Origin: an uncultured Moraxella sp.
Lineage (GTDB): Bacteria; Pseudomonadota; Gammaproteobacteria; Pseudomonadales; Moraxellaceae
NCBI GenBank assembly: GCA_937889485.1
Contig: CALAPG010000074.1
Location: 1-11,668, forward strand
DNA: 11,668 nt
Direction of reading: 5' to 3'
Shown here: positions 1 to 6,654 of the stretch, in pieces
How the letters are laid out: each line of letters begins with the position of its first letter
Position numbering within the stretch: position 1 is the first letter of the stretch
Notes under the pieces: generated by a model
Told to the model about the DNA's origin: nothing
The model's input: only the letters and a program-made list of their open reading frames with translations
Database searches by the model: none
Made by a program: the position numbers and the translations under genes

Positions 1-66
1 CAACGGCGTGTGCCCAATACAATCGCTTAGGGTGCTAATTTGGGTGGAAAAATCGCTTGTTGCCAT
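1..66 (-). CDS. cysM: Cysteine synthase B, N-terminal fragment (cut by window edge)
   Basis: The last step of cysteine synthesis: a PLP enzyme that makes cysteine from O-acetylserine and sulfide (CysM can also use thiosulfate). Only the first 22 codons are inside the window. They read MATSDFSTQISTLSDCIGHTPL, and the segment LSDCIGHTPL matches the conserved N-terminus of CysM (typically TIGNTPLVRLQ), which lies just before the substrate- and PLP-binding core. The ATG at 66-64 is preceded by AAGGT with about 6 nt spacing, which supports this start. An in-frame ATG at 114 would add 16 mostly hydrophobic residues and is less likely. The gene is divergent from the gacS-like kinase; in pseudomonads and relatives gacS lies close to cysM, which agrees. 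CysK is the alternative; the name rests on a short match plus context. Confidence 0.72.
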   Translation of the reverse strand, partial: MATSDFSTQISTLSDCIGHTPL

Positions 67-232
67 GAGAAGACCTTGTTTGTATGCTACTGTCAAATAG
101 GCTAAATACGCCATGCCCCAAACGCTGCACGCAATTAGCCAAGAGATAGGATATTTTAGCAAAATTCCCCCATAGCGTCAGTGCTGAATCGTTGTTTATG
201 CGTAGTTAAAACGGTGAGCGCGGGTGCGAGTT

Positions 233-273
233 TTGCCAAACTAGGCAAGCATCGTGATAAAAAATCTTATAAA
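233..273 (+). promoter_or_regulatory. Candidate promoter and inverted repeat upstream of gacS-like gene
   Basis: The divergent gap between cysM and the kinase gene contains TTGCCA (233-238), 17 nt, then GATAAA (256-261), a plausible -35/-10 pair facing the kinase. A second possible -10, TATAAA, lies at 268-273. The -35 is part of an inverted repeat TTGCC-N6-GGCAA (233-248), which could bind a regulator. No start site is known; this is read from consensus only. Confidence 0.3.
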
Positions 274-324
274 ATGGTACTGAGATAACTTTTTTTAGAC
301 TAATGCTGATGCAAGGCTGACACT

Positions 325-3300
325 GTGAGCAAACGATTTCGCTTGGATTTTTCTACCGCCTATGGGCAGTTGATATTGCTGGTGTTTTTACCCATCAGCG
401 CGCTGGCATTGACGGGCGGTTTTTTGGTGCTCTCTGATACCAGCCGCGCCGCGCGTACGATCCAAAAGTCCACCGCCGATAGTTTATTGGTGACGTTTCA
501 GCCCGTTGCCGCTGCCATGCAGACCAGCCTGCTAAAAATCGACCAAGGACTCAGGGGTCACTCAAAAATGTCCGCACGCGAGGTTGCCACGTTGCAATCT
601 AACGTCAAATTTGCCCTGCAAAATGCGGTCAATAATAGACACCTACAAGGCATGGCGATTGTTAACGAACAAAATCAAGTATTGGTAAGCTTTGGGGATT
701 TGACCCAGCAGCCCAAGGCGCTGCTACCTTTTTCCAGTAGTAACTCACCCACTGAGGCAAGTCTTAACCAAATTGACCTACTGAGTCAGCTAAATACCCA
801 AGATAATCACCTATTTAGTCGCAGTAACAGCACTTTATATGGACAAAAACTGGCGCTCGTCCACACAGGGGCAACAGCAAGTACGATGCCACCACTGTGG
901 CTTGTGGTCAATATTGATAATGAGCCGCTGCAAGTGGCACGTTATCAGGTAATGTTGGCACTGGCTATTACGGGGTTATTTACGATTTTGCTGCTGCTAT
1001 TGACCACCAATGTTTATGCTAGGCGCTGGATTGCACCGATTTATGAGATGCGTTTGCACTTGCAGCGCACCAATGCCAATAATTTGTACAAACCCATGAC
1101 CATTGACTCAAGTGGCGAGATTAACCAATTGCAGCAGGATTTGGTCAAGACGTTGCGGCGGCTACACAAGAGTTTTCAAGAACTCAAAAACCATGCCGAG
1201 CAAACCGAGGATGATTTGCGCTTAGCCTTTGATGAGATGGAAATGCAAAACATCTCGATTCGTAACGCCCGTGATGCCGCGGTGTCTGCCAGCCAAACCA
1301 AGTCGGCATTTTTGGCAAACATCAGCCATGAGCTGCGCACCCCTCTCAACAGTATTGATGGCTTTATTAATCTGTTATCGCGGCATGGTGGGCTGACTGC
1401 CGAGCAAGATTTATATGTGCAAACCATTCGTAAGTCCTCAGCGCACCTGCTGGCACTGGTCAATGATGTGCTTGATTTTTCTAAAATTGAATCTGGCAAA
1501 CTGGTGCTAGACAGCCATGAGTTTGATTTGTACGCCAGTATTTATGACGTGGTGGACATGCTATCACCGCTGGCTGCCGAAAAAGACTTGCGCCTTGCGG
1601 TATTTTTTTATGATGATGTGCCGCATTATTTGGTGGGGGACGCGCTTCGCACCAAGCAAGTGCTCACCAACTTGGTCAATAACGCCATCAAATTCACCGA
1701 TGATGGCGAGGTAATTGTACGCGTGAGCCTCGATGACAATAGCGATGATTTGATTTATATTGGTGTGCAGGACACGGGTCGCGGAATTTCACCTGAACAC
1801 CAAAAAGTGTTATTTCAAAGTTTTTCTCAAGGTGATCCTTCTATTACCCGCCAATATGGCGGCACAGGCTTGGGTCTGGTTATCTCAAAACAGCTCACTT
1901 ACTTGATGGGCGGCAATATTGGCTTTTATGACAACGCCACCGAACAGGCGGCAGACAATTCTGCAGCGCATAAAGTGAAAGGCACCACTTTTTGGTTTAC
2001 TTTGCCCATGAGCGTTAGCAATCAAGAGCAGCAGCGGCTATTGACCCACAACCCCATTTGGCAAGCGCCCAATGTGGTGAGCGCGCCGCAGCCGAGTGCC
2101 CAAGCTCCCACCCAAACCGCCGCCGCGGTCAATATTTTGGTGTGGATTGACCACCCTGCCAGCCTGCAGGTACTCAAGGGGTCACTGCGCACGCTGCCTA
2201 TCACCATCACCACGGCAAGCACCTTGGCAAGCCTGTTGGAGTCCCTCAAAGAAACAGGCAACCACTGGGATTGGGTGATTGTGGACAATGGCACCACCGA
2301 AGATACGATTTCTTTATTAAAACAAGTCAGACTACATTATGCAGGCAAATTGCTGCTATTTGGCTATCAAGTCAACCTTGAGCCGCAGTTATTATCACGT
2401 TACCAAGCCCAAGCGCTATACCAACCCCTTGATAGACGCCAGCTCTACCAACTTCTAGATAGCAATACTGCCAGCAGCCAAGAACCCACCTTACCGCAGT
2501 GGCATGGTTTTACGGTTTTGGCAGTAGATGACCACCTACCAAACCTATTGGTATTAGAGGCGTTATTGGCAGAATTGGGCATTGATGTGGTGACGGTGTC
2601 AAGTGGTTTTGACGCGATTGACTATGTCACCACCCACCAAGCGCACAGTGATACTGCCGTTGACTTGATTTTTATGGATATTCAAATGCCAAGAATGTCG
2701 GGCAGTGAGGCTGCCAGTCAAATACGCGAAGTAGAAGCCAATGCTGGCAAAAAGCATATTCCCATTATTGCCCTCACCGCGCATAGCCTATCTGATGAGC
2801 GCGACAAGCTACTAGCCTCTGGCATTGATGACTATGTAGGTAAGCCCATCAGCCAAGCCCAGCTAACCCAAGTATTACAGCGCTGGTTGGGTAAAGATAG
2901 CGCATCCATGAGTGCGCTTACTCACCCGTCATCCACCACAGCCTCCGCCACTACCACTGTCGCCACTGTGACACCCAGTCCCTCAACACGTCTACCTACC
3001 TTGGCATTGCCTGCCCCTAGCAAAGTATTAGCTAGTAAGGTGTTAGATAGTGCAGCTAGCACAGACGATAGCAATCCACTCATCACGCTATCCTCTGTGG
3101 CACCACCAACGCCAGACTCTCTTAACCACTTAGCCGTCATTGATTGGGAAGATGCGGTGATGCGCGTGGCAGGTAAACCTGACTTGGCAGTCAACTTAAT
3201 TATGCTTTTGATTGAGTCAATCGACCATGAAAAAAGCGACTTACAGCAGGCTTGGCAGCGTCATGACCGCCAAGCCTTATCGCATGTGGCACACCGCATT

Positions 3301-3537
3301 TTGGGCGCAAGTCGTTATACGGGGGTGCCACAGTTACGCCAAGCCAGTCAAAACCTTGAGGACAAGTGCTTACTCAATATCAATAACAGCTCACCTGCCC
3401 AATTTGCCATTTTGGCACCTTATTATGAACAGCTATTACAGGCTCTAGACAATATTGCCCAAGCAGATTTAACCCAGTTTCCTGCCCTCAAATACGCGCA
3501 GCTAAAAGAGCATGACATGACATGGAAAATGATTTAG
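325..3537 (+). CDS. gacS: GacS/BarA-type hybrid sensor histidine kinase (HisKA-HATPase-pseudoREC-REC-Hpt)
   Basis: An inner-membrane tripartite sensor kinase, expected to phosphorylate a GacA/UvrY-type regulator and so control small RNAs of the Csr/Rsm system. The 1070 residues show: TM1 about 14-37; a periplasmic sensor of about 170 residues; TM2 about 208-230; a HAMP-like segment and helical linker to about 320; HisKA with SHELRTP (His335); HATPase with NNAIKF (452-457), DTGRG (483-487) and GTGLGL (513-518); a degenerate receiver about 602-712; a full receiver about 728-855 with D735/D736, phospho-acceptor D785 in FMDIQMP, T818 and K840; a Ser/Thr/Ala/Pro-rich linker about 858-930; and Hpt with AHRILGASRYTGV (His990). 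The Hpt motif resembles that of GacS/BarA (HxLHGxxxYxGVP). The start is GTG at 325: AAGG lies 8 nt upstream, and an in-frame TGA at 307 rules out any earlier start. No clear terminator follows. The family is sure; orthology to GacS rests on architecture and on cysM next door. Confidence 0.88.
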   Translation: MSKRFRLDFSTAYGQLILLVFLPISALALTGGFLVLSDTSRAARTIQKSTADSLLVTFQPVAAAMQTSLLKIDQGLRGHSKMSAREVATLQSNVKFALQNAVNNRHLQGMAIVNEQNQVLVSFGDLTQQPKALLPFSSSNSPTEASLNQIDLLSQLNTQDNHLFSRSNSTLYGQKLALVHTGATASTMPPLWLVVNIDNEPLQVARYQVMLALAITGLFTILLLLLTTNVYARRWIAPIYEMRLHLQRTNANNLYKPMTIDSSGEINQLQQDLVKTLRRLHKSFQELKNHAEQTEDDLRLAFDEMEMQNISIRNARDAAVSASQTKSAFLANISHELRTPLNSIDGFINLLSRHGGLTAEQDLYVQTIRKSSAHLLALVNDVLDFSKIESGKLVLDSHEFDLYASIYDVVDMLSPLAAEKDLRLAVFFYDDVPHYLVGDALRTKQVLTNLVNNAIKFTDDGEVIVRVSLDDNSDDLIYIGVQDTGRGISPEHQKVLFQSFSQGDPSITRQYGGTGLGLVISKQLTYLMGGNIGFYDNATEQAADNSAAHKVKGTTFWFTLPMSVSNQEQQRLLTHNPIWQAPNVVSAPQPSAQAPTQTAAAVNILVWIDHPASLQVLKGSLRTLPITITTASTLASLLESLKETGNHWDWVIVDNGTTEDTISLLKQVRLHYAGKLLLFGYQVNLEPQLLSRYQAQALYQPLDRRQLYQLLDSNTASSQEPTLPQWHGFTVLAVDDHLPNLLVLEALLAELGIDVVTVSSGFDAIDYVTTHQAHSDTAVDLIFMDIQMPRMSGSEAASQIREVEANAGKKHIPIIALTAHSLSDERDKLLASGIDDYVGKPISQAQLTQVLQRWLGKDSASMSALTHPSSTTASATTTVATVTPSPSTRLPTLALPAPSKVLASKVLDSAASTDDSNPLITLSSVAPPTPDSLNHLAVIDWEDAVMRVAGKPDLAVNLIMLLIESIDHEKSDLQQAWQRHDRQALSHVAHRILGASRYTGVPQLRQASQNLEDKCLLNINNSSPAQFAILAPYYEQLLQALDNIAQADLTQFPALKYAQLKEHDMTWKMI

Positions 3538-3570
3538 CGCCCTTAGAGTAGTGGCTAGATGCACAGTTAT

Positions 3571-3654
3571 CATGGTGTGCACCCATGTTTGCCAAGGGGA
3601 TATTCTTAACTGGTCAGTACGGTTAAGCGGTTGTTAAATACCGCCAAACTCAGT
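3571..3654 (+). repeat. Cluster of small inverted repeats between gacS-like gene and crotonase
   Basis: The 186-nt gap holds three short dyads: CATGG...CCATG (about 3571-3587), CTTAAC-N11-GTTAAG (about 3606-3628) and GCGGT-N8-ACCGC just after it. None is followed by a T-run, so they are not ordinary intrinsic terminators. The last two lie close enough to form alternative hairpins in an RNA reading through from the kinase gene. No function can be assigned. Confidence 0.35.
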
Positions 3655-3723
3655 AAAGTGGTGCATGACTTTTAGCCGATAGCGCAGTTATTTTTTGATG
3701 GTTTTTCTAAGGACGGTGGTGAC

Positions 3724-4644
3724 ATGGCGAAGCAAATTCCTTTTATTAAAGTGCCTTTTGTTAAACAATTAGCAAGCTTGAATGGGTTTATACCCATACC
3801 GCGGACAACCGTGCCACTTGAAGAGCGGCTAGCCGCAGCCAATAGCCATCTTGCCCCAGAGGTGCGGATTGAGGCGGACAAACACGGCAGCGTGGTGGTA
3901 TGGCTTACCCGTGTAGAAAAACGTAACGCCCTGAGTTTTGTTACCATGGACAAGCTGATTTGGCTTGCCAAGCAGCTACAGCAGTGGCGCGATGTGCATG
4001 CGGTGATTGTGGCAGGTGAGGGCAAAAGTTTTTCCACGGGGATTGATTTGGCAGACTTGAACAATCCCAAGAACCTCAAAACCGTGGCTTGGGAGCTATT
4101 AAAACCTTGTCAAAGCAAGTTTCAACAGGTGTGTCTGGTATGGCGAGATTTGCCCATGCCTGTGGTCAGTGTGCTGCATGGGCACTGTCTGGGTGCAGGG
4201 CTACAGCTTGCCTTGGCAACTGACATTCGTATCGCTACGCCCACCTGCCAATTTGCCATCATGGAAGCCAAGTGGGGCTTGGTGCCAGACATGGGCTTGA
4301 CCCAATCAGCGTTTGGGGTTTTACGTGCCGATGTGGTCAAAGAGCTTGCTATGACCGCGCGTGTCTTTGATGCCAAAGCGGCGCTGACTTACGGGGTTAT
4401 TTCTTATGTATCTGAGCAGCCGATGCAAGCGGCACAAGCGCTGGTAGCCGAGCTTTCAAGCCGTTCTCCCGATGCGGTGCTTGCCAGTAAGCGCATTGTC
4501 AATGCCATGTATCACACCACCGCACTCACGTTATATCAAGAAAAATGGTGGCAGGTTAAGTTAATTTTGGGGCAAAATCGCAAGCTTGCCGTCAAAAAAG
4601 CCAAAGATGAAACGGTGACGTTTTTAAAAAGGCAATTTCGCTAA
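3724..4644 (+). CDS. Enoyl-CoA hydratase/isomerase (crotonase) family protein
   Basis: A cytoplasmic crotonase-fold protein of 306 aa, probably acting on an acyl-CoA thioester in fatty-acid or related catabolism; the exact reaction cannot be read. The core begins near residue 46 (VRIEADKHGSVVVWLTRVEKRNAL). Oxyanion-hole segments are FSTGIDL (103-109) and GHCLGAG (153-159). The active-site stretch FAIMEAKWGLVPDMG places Glu181 and Asp189 eight residues apart, as in dienoyl-CoA isomerases (EVDVGLAADVG), but the third acid of that family is Gln161 here. The C-terminal part (YGVISYV, SPDAVLASKRIVN) is typical of the family. About 45 residues precede the fold; no alternative Met occurs before residue 75, so the extension is probably real. 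AAGGA lies 10 nt before the ATG. The gene probably has its own promoter or reads through from the kinase gene, and converges on the ybiI-like gene 32 nt downstream. Confidence 0.82.
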   Translation: MAKQIPFIKVPFVKQLASLNGFIPIPRTTVPLEERLAAANSHLAPEVRIEADKHGSVVVWLTRVEKRNALSFVTMDKLIWLAKQLQQWRDVHAVIVAGEGKSFSTGIDLADLNNPKNLKTVAWELLKPCQSKFQQVCLVWRDLPMPVVSVLHGHCLGAGLQLALATDIRIATPTCQFAIMEAKWGLVPDMGLTQSAFGVLRADVVKELAMTARVFDAKAALTYGVISYVSEQPMQAAQALVAELSSRSPDAVLASKRIVNAMYHTTALTLYQEKWWQVKLILGQNRKLAVKKAKDETVTFLKRQFR

Positions 4645-4676
4645 GGCGCGCTCATAGTGCTTGTAAGGTTGCACGG

Positions 4677-4943
4677 TTAGCGCAACTGGCTATCTTTACT
4701 GCCGCGGCGGTTGTATAGCGCAGTGTACTGTGATTTTTTTTCCAAAGATTGTTGGCACTGAATACAGTACCTGACCCCCGCCATGGCTTGTTGGCGCGCT
4801 TTGGGAATAGGTGCGCCACAGTCGTCACAGTGAGCGAGACTTTTACCGACAGGTAATGCCCGTCTTGCACGGGCAATAGCGTCATTAATGGTGTCTTCAA
4901 TTTGTGCGTTTTCAGCGCCATCAGCCGCCCAACCACTTGCCAT
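4677..4943 (-). CDS. ybiI: YbiI-type DksA/TraR family C4 zinc-finger protein
   Basis: A small (88 aa) cytoplasmic zinc-finger protein of the DksA/TraR superfamily. Its ends match the YbiI group closely: it begins MASGWA and finishes YNRRGSKDSQLR, and the length equals that of E. coli YbiI. The zinc site is C39-x2-C42 ... C60-x2-C63 (CDDCGAPIP and CIQC). The long DksA coiled coil is missing, with only a short helix of about 25 residues before the finger, so it is unlikely to reach the RNA polymerase active site as DksA does. The function of YbiI proteins is not established. The ATG at 4943 follows AAAGGTG at good spacing. A promoter-like pair and a dyad lie just upstream (4956-5003), so it may be transcribed separately from yciK, whose stop lies 111 nt upstream. 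Confidence 0.87.
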   Translation of the reverse strand: MASGWAADGAENAQIEDTINDAIARARRALPVGKSLAHCDDCGAPIPKARQQAMAGVRYCIQCQQSLEKKSQYTALYNRRGSKDSQLR

Positions 4944-4955
4944 TTTTCACCTTTT

Positions 4956-4976
4956 TTGTTAGTTTATTACTAACAA
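4956..4976 (-). repeat. 8-bp inverted repeat in the ybiI leader/operator position
   Basis: TTGTTAGT and ACTAACAA form a perfect 8-bp dyad around a 5-nt centre (TTATT). It lies 12 nt upstream of the ybiI ATG, beside its Shine-Dalgarno sequence, and overlaps the edge of the candidate -10. It could be a repressor operator or an mRNA hairpin. On the minus strand it is followed by A residues, so it is not a terminator for yciK transcription. Confidence 0.5.
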
Positions 4977-5003
4977 TATTGGGGTAAATTTGTGGAATTT
5001 CAA
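4975..5003 (-). promoter_or_regulatory. Candidate sigma70 promoter for ybiI
   Basis: On the minus strand TTGAAA (5003-4998) is separated by exactly 17 nt from AATATT (4980-4975). This gives 5/6 and 4/6 matches to the consensus boxes. Transcription would begin near 4968, inside the inverted repeat. Read from consensus only. Confidence 0.4.
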
Positions 5004-5054
5004 GAGGTTAGGTGGTATTAATCATCAGCCCTGCATACCACACAAGGTTGCGCC

Positions 5055-5819
5055 TTATTTGGGCTGCAAGTCAATGACTTGACCTTTCACCCCTGCCATC
5101 TCGTCACACATTAAGGCAACATATACCTGCATTAAGGCGGCGGGGTCTACCACGGTGGCAGGGTTTTCGCTAGGATAGGCACTGGCACGCATTTGAGTGC
5201 GAGTGGCGCCTGGATTGATGCAGTTAAAGCGTAGCGTGGTGGTCTTTTGGGTTTCTTGTGTCCAAATGTCGCTCATGCCTTCCACCGCAAGTTTTGACAA
5301 GGCATACGCGCCCCAAAACGCGCGCGGCTGACTGCCAACACTGCTAGAAGTAAATACCACCGACGCGGTAGGGGCCGATTTTAATAAAGGAAATAAGGCT
5401 TGGGTCAGCATAAAAGTGGCATTAAAGTTGACTTTCATAACTTGTTCAAAAATGATTGGGTCATACATCTCAAGGGGCGTTAATACCCCAAGCACCCCAG
5501 CATTGTGCAACAGTCCGTCTAGGTGCCCTACTTCACGCTCGATTAAAATCGCTAACTGCTGTATTTCGGTATGACTGGCACTTTCTAGGTTCATTGGCAA
5601 AATCGCAGGCTGTGCCCCGCCTGCTGCTTCAATTTCATCATAGACTTCTTCAAGTTTGCTAGCTGTACGCCCAAGTAGCAGCACGGTGGCACCGTATTTG
5701 GCAAAGGTGAGCGCCGCAATCCTGCCGATGCCATCACCTGCACCTGTTACTAGGATGTTTTTACCGATTAGGCAGTCGGGCTGAGGGATAAAATTGCGGA
5801 TTTGGTCGTGAGTTAGCAT
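5055..5819 (-). CDS. yciK: YciK-type short-chain dehydrogenase/reductase
   Basis: A cytoplasmic NAD(P)-dependent oxidoreductase of the classical SDR family, 254 aa, substrate unknown. Rossmann motif TGAGDGIG at 25-32, structural NAG at 106-108, catalytic serine in FTSSSVG (about 158-160) and YALSK with Tyr172 and Lys176. Long stretches resemble E. coli YciK: LDGLLHNAGVLG, VNFNATFMLTQALFPLL, WGAYALSK, and INPGATRTQMRASAYP. The start at 5819 is preceded by GAGGA at about 7 nt. It is the third gene of a minus-strand run ubiG-mupP-yciK, 90 nt after the stop of mupP. Pseudomonas has the same order, which suggests a conserved transcription unit, but the biochemical link to its neighbours is unknown. 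A weak promoter (TTGATA, then a T/A-rich box) may lie in the gap. Confidence 0.87.
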   Translation of the reverse strand: MLTHDQIRNFIPQPDCLIGKNILVTGAGDGIGRIAALTFAKYGATVLLLGRTASKLEEVYDEIEAAGGAQPAILPMNLESASHTEIQQLAILIEREVGHLDGLLHNAGVLGVLTPLEMYDPIIFEQVMKVNFNATFMLTQALFPLLKSAPTASVVFTSSSVGSQPRAFWGAYALSKLAVEGMSDIWTQETQKTTTLRFNCINPGATRTQMRASAYPSENPATVVDPAALMQVYVALMCDEMAGVKGQVIDLQPK

Positions 5820-5843
5820 GATGGTATCCTCAAATCTTTAAAA

Positions 5844-5869
5844 GCGGTATCAAAAAGCAGTATCAAAAA
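5844..5869. repeat. Tandem 13-bp direct repeat upstream of yciK
   Basis: Two adjacent copies, GCGGTATCAAAAA (5844-5856) and GCAGTATCAAAAA (5857-5869), differ at one base. They lie in the 90-nt mupP-yciK gap, 25 nt before the yciK start. This may be replication slippage, or a pair of binding sites about one helical turn apart. Confidence 0.55.
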
Positions 5870-5909
5870 ACAACATTGTATGGTCATAGGCGGGCGCCAA
5901 GACAGTGCC

Positions 5910-6635
5910 CTAAATAGCTAAGCAATCGGCGATGCAACGATGTAACTCATGGCTATCTGCCACCACCACTTGAGCGCCCCAATTGGCTAAATTATGTTTA
6001 TCTTCGGGCGGAATATAGCCATAGCTTGCCAAAATGGTGGGCATGTGGGCGGCATTGCCTGCTTGGATGTCACGGATATGGTCGCCCACATACACGCAGT
6101 TTTCGGCACTAAACGCCAAATCAAATTGATCATTTAACTTGCTCACTGCCAAAAACATCGGCTCAGGGCCTGGTTTGGTATGCTGCACATCTTCGGGGCA
6201 TACTAGCACCGAACAGCGCTGGGTAAGGCTCAGTTTGTCCAATAAAATCTCGGTCAAGTAACGCGGCTTATTGGTGACAATACCCCATGGGATATGACGG
6301 GCTTCTAGGCTAAGCAATAATGTATCAAGCCCAGCAAATAACTGGCTATCCACGCAAATATCTGCCTCATAGGTATCCAAAAATTCTTGGCGATATGCCA
6401 AAAGCTTGGGGTCATCGTCTGCCACTTTTGCCAGTTCATCGCCAAACATAAGTTTGACCATAGCCCGTGCCCCCGCCGAAACCTGCTCGCGGATGGCGGC
6501 ATCGGTTGGGCATGGGTGGTGGTGTTTGGCACACATGACTTTAATAATGCGGATAAAATCGGGGGCGGTGTCAATGAGGGTGCCGTCTAAGTCAAACAGT
6601 ACTGCTTTGATATTGGCTTTGATGGTATTGGTCAT
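5910..6635 (-). CDS. mupP: HAD phosphatase, probable N-acetylmuramic acid 6-phosphate phosphatase MupP
   Basis: A HAD-superfamily hydrolase of 241 aa. Motif I is FDLDGTLIDT (nucleophile Asp15, acid Asp17), motif II is GIVTNKP (Thr121), motif III Lys154 lies in TKPGPEP, and motif IV is YVGDHIRDIQ (Asp185, Asp189). The sequence suits 'phosphoglycolate phosphatase-like', but several stretches resemble Pseudomonas MupP more closely: SAGARAMV (53-60), ICVDSQLFAGL, VTNKPRYL and the C-terminal YGYIPPED...NWGAQVVV. MupP removes phosphate from MurNAc-6-P in the AmgK/MurU cell-wall recycling route, which bypasses de novo UDP-MurNAc synthesis. Pseudomonas also has mupP between ubiG and yciK, as here. 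The ATG at 6635 follows GGGGAT, 19 nt after the ubiG stop, indicating co-transcription. The alternative is Gph, which would act on 2-phosphoglycolate. Confidence 0.8.
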   Translation of the reverse strand: MTNTIKANIKAVLFDLDGTLIDTAPDFIRIIKVMCAKHHHPCPTDAAIREQVSAGARAMVKLMFGDELAKVADDDPKLLAYRQEFLDTYEADICVDSQLFAGLDTLLLSLEARHIPWGIVTNKPRYLTEILLDKLSLTQRCSVLVCPEDVQHTKPGPEPMFLAVSKLNDQFDLAFSAENCVYVGDHIRDIQAGNAAHMPTILASYGYIPPEDKHNLANWGAQVVVADSHELHRCIADCLAI

Positions 6636-6654
6636 GTTGATATCCCCAGATATT

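Noticed and set aside
67..170. Open frame upstream of and in phase with the cysM ATG on the minus strand, encoding a hydrophobic segment
   Set aside because: CysM is cytosolic and its normal N-terminus begins near the ATG at 66, which has an AAGGT ribosome-binding site. The upstream frame is probably chance.
2922..3194. 90-residue antisense frame inside the sensor kinase gene
   Set aside because: It lies opposite the low-complexity linker, is itself low in complexity and has no sign of independent expression; antisense frames are common opposite biased codons.
4645..4690. GTTGC...GCAAC dyad at the convergent crotonase/ybiI ends as a terminator
   Set aside because: The stem is only 5 bp and has no T-run in either direction.
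4652..4936. 94-residue minus-strand frame overlapping the ybiI-like gene
   Set aside because: The alternative frame (4677-4943) matches the YbiI family end to end with an intact C4 zinc site, so this one is a shadow.
5910..6635. Annotation as phosphoglycolate phosphatase Gph
   Set aside because: HAD motifs fit both, but the SAGARAMV and YGYIPPED...NWGAQVVV stretches and the ubiG/yciK context fit MupP better.
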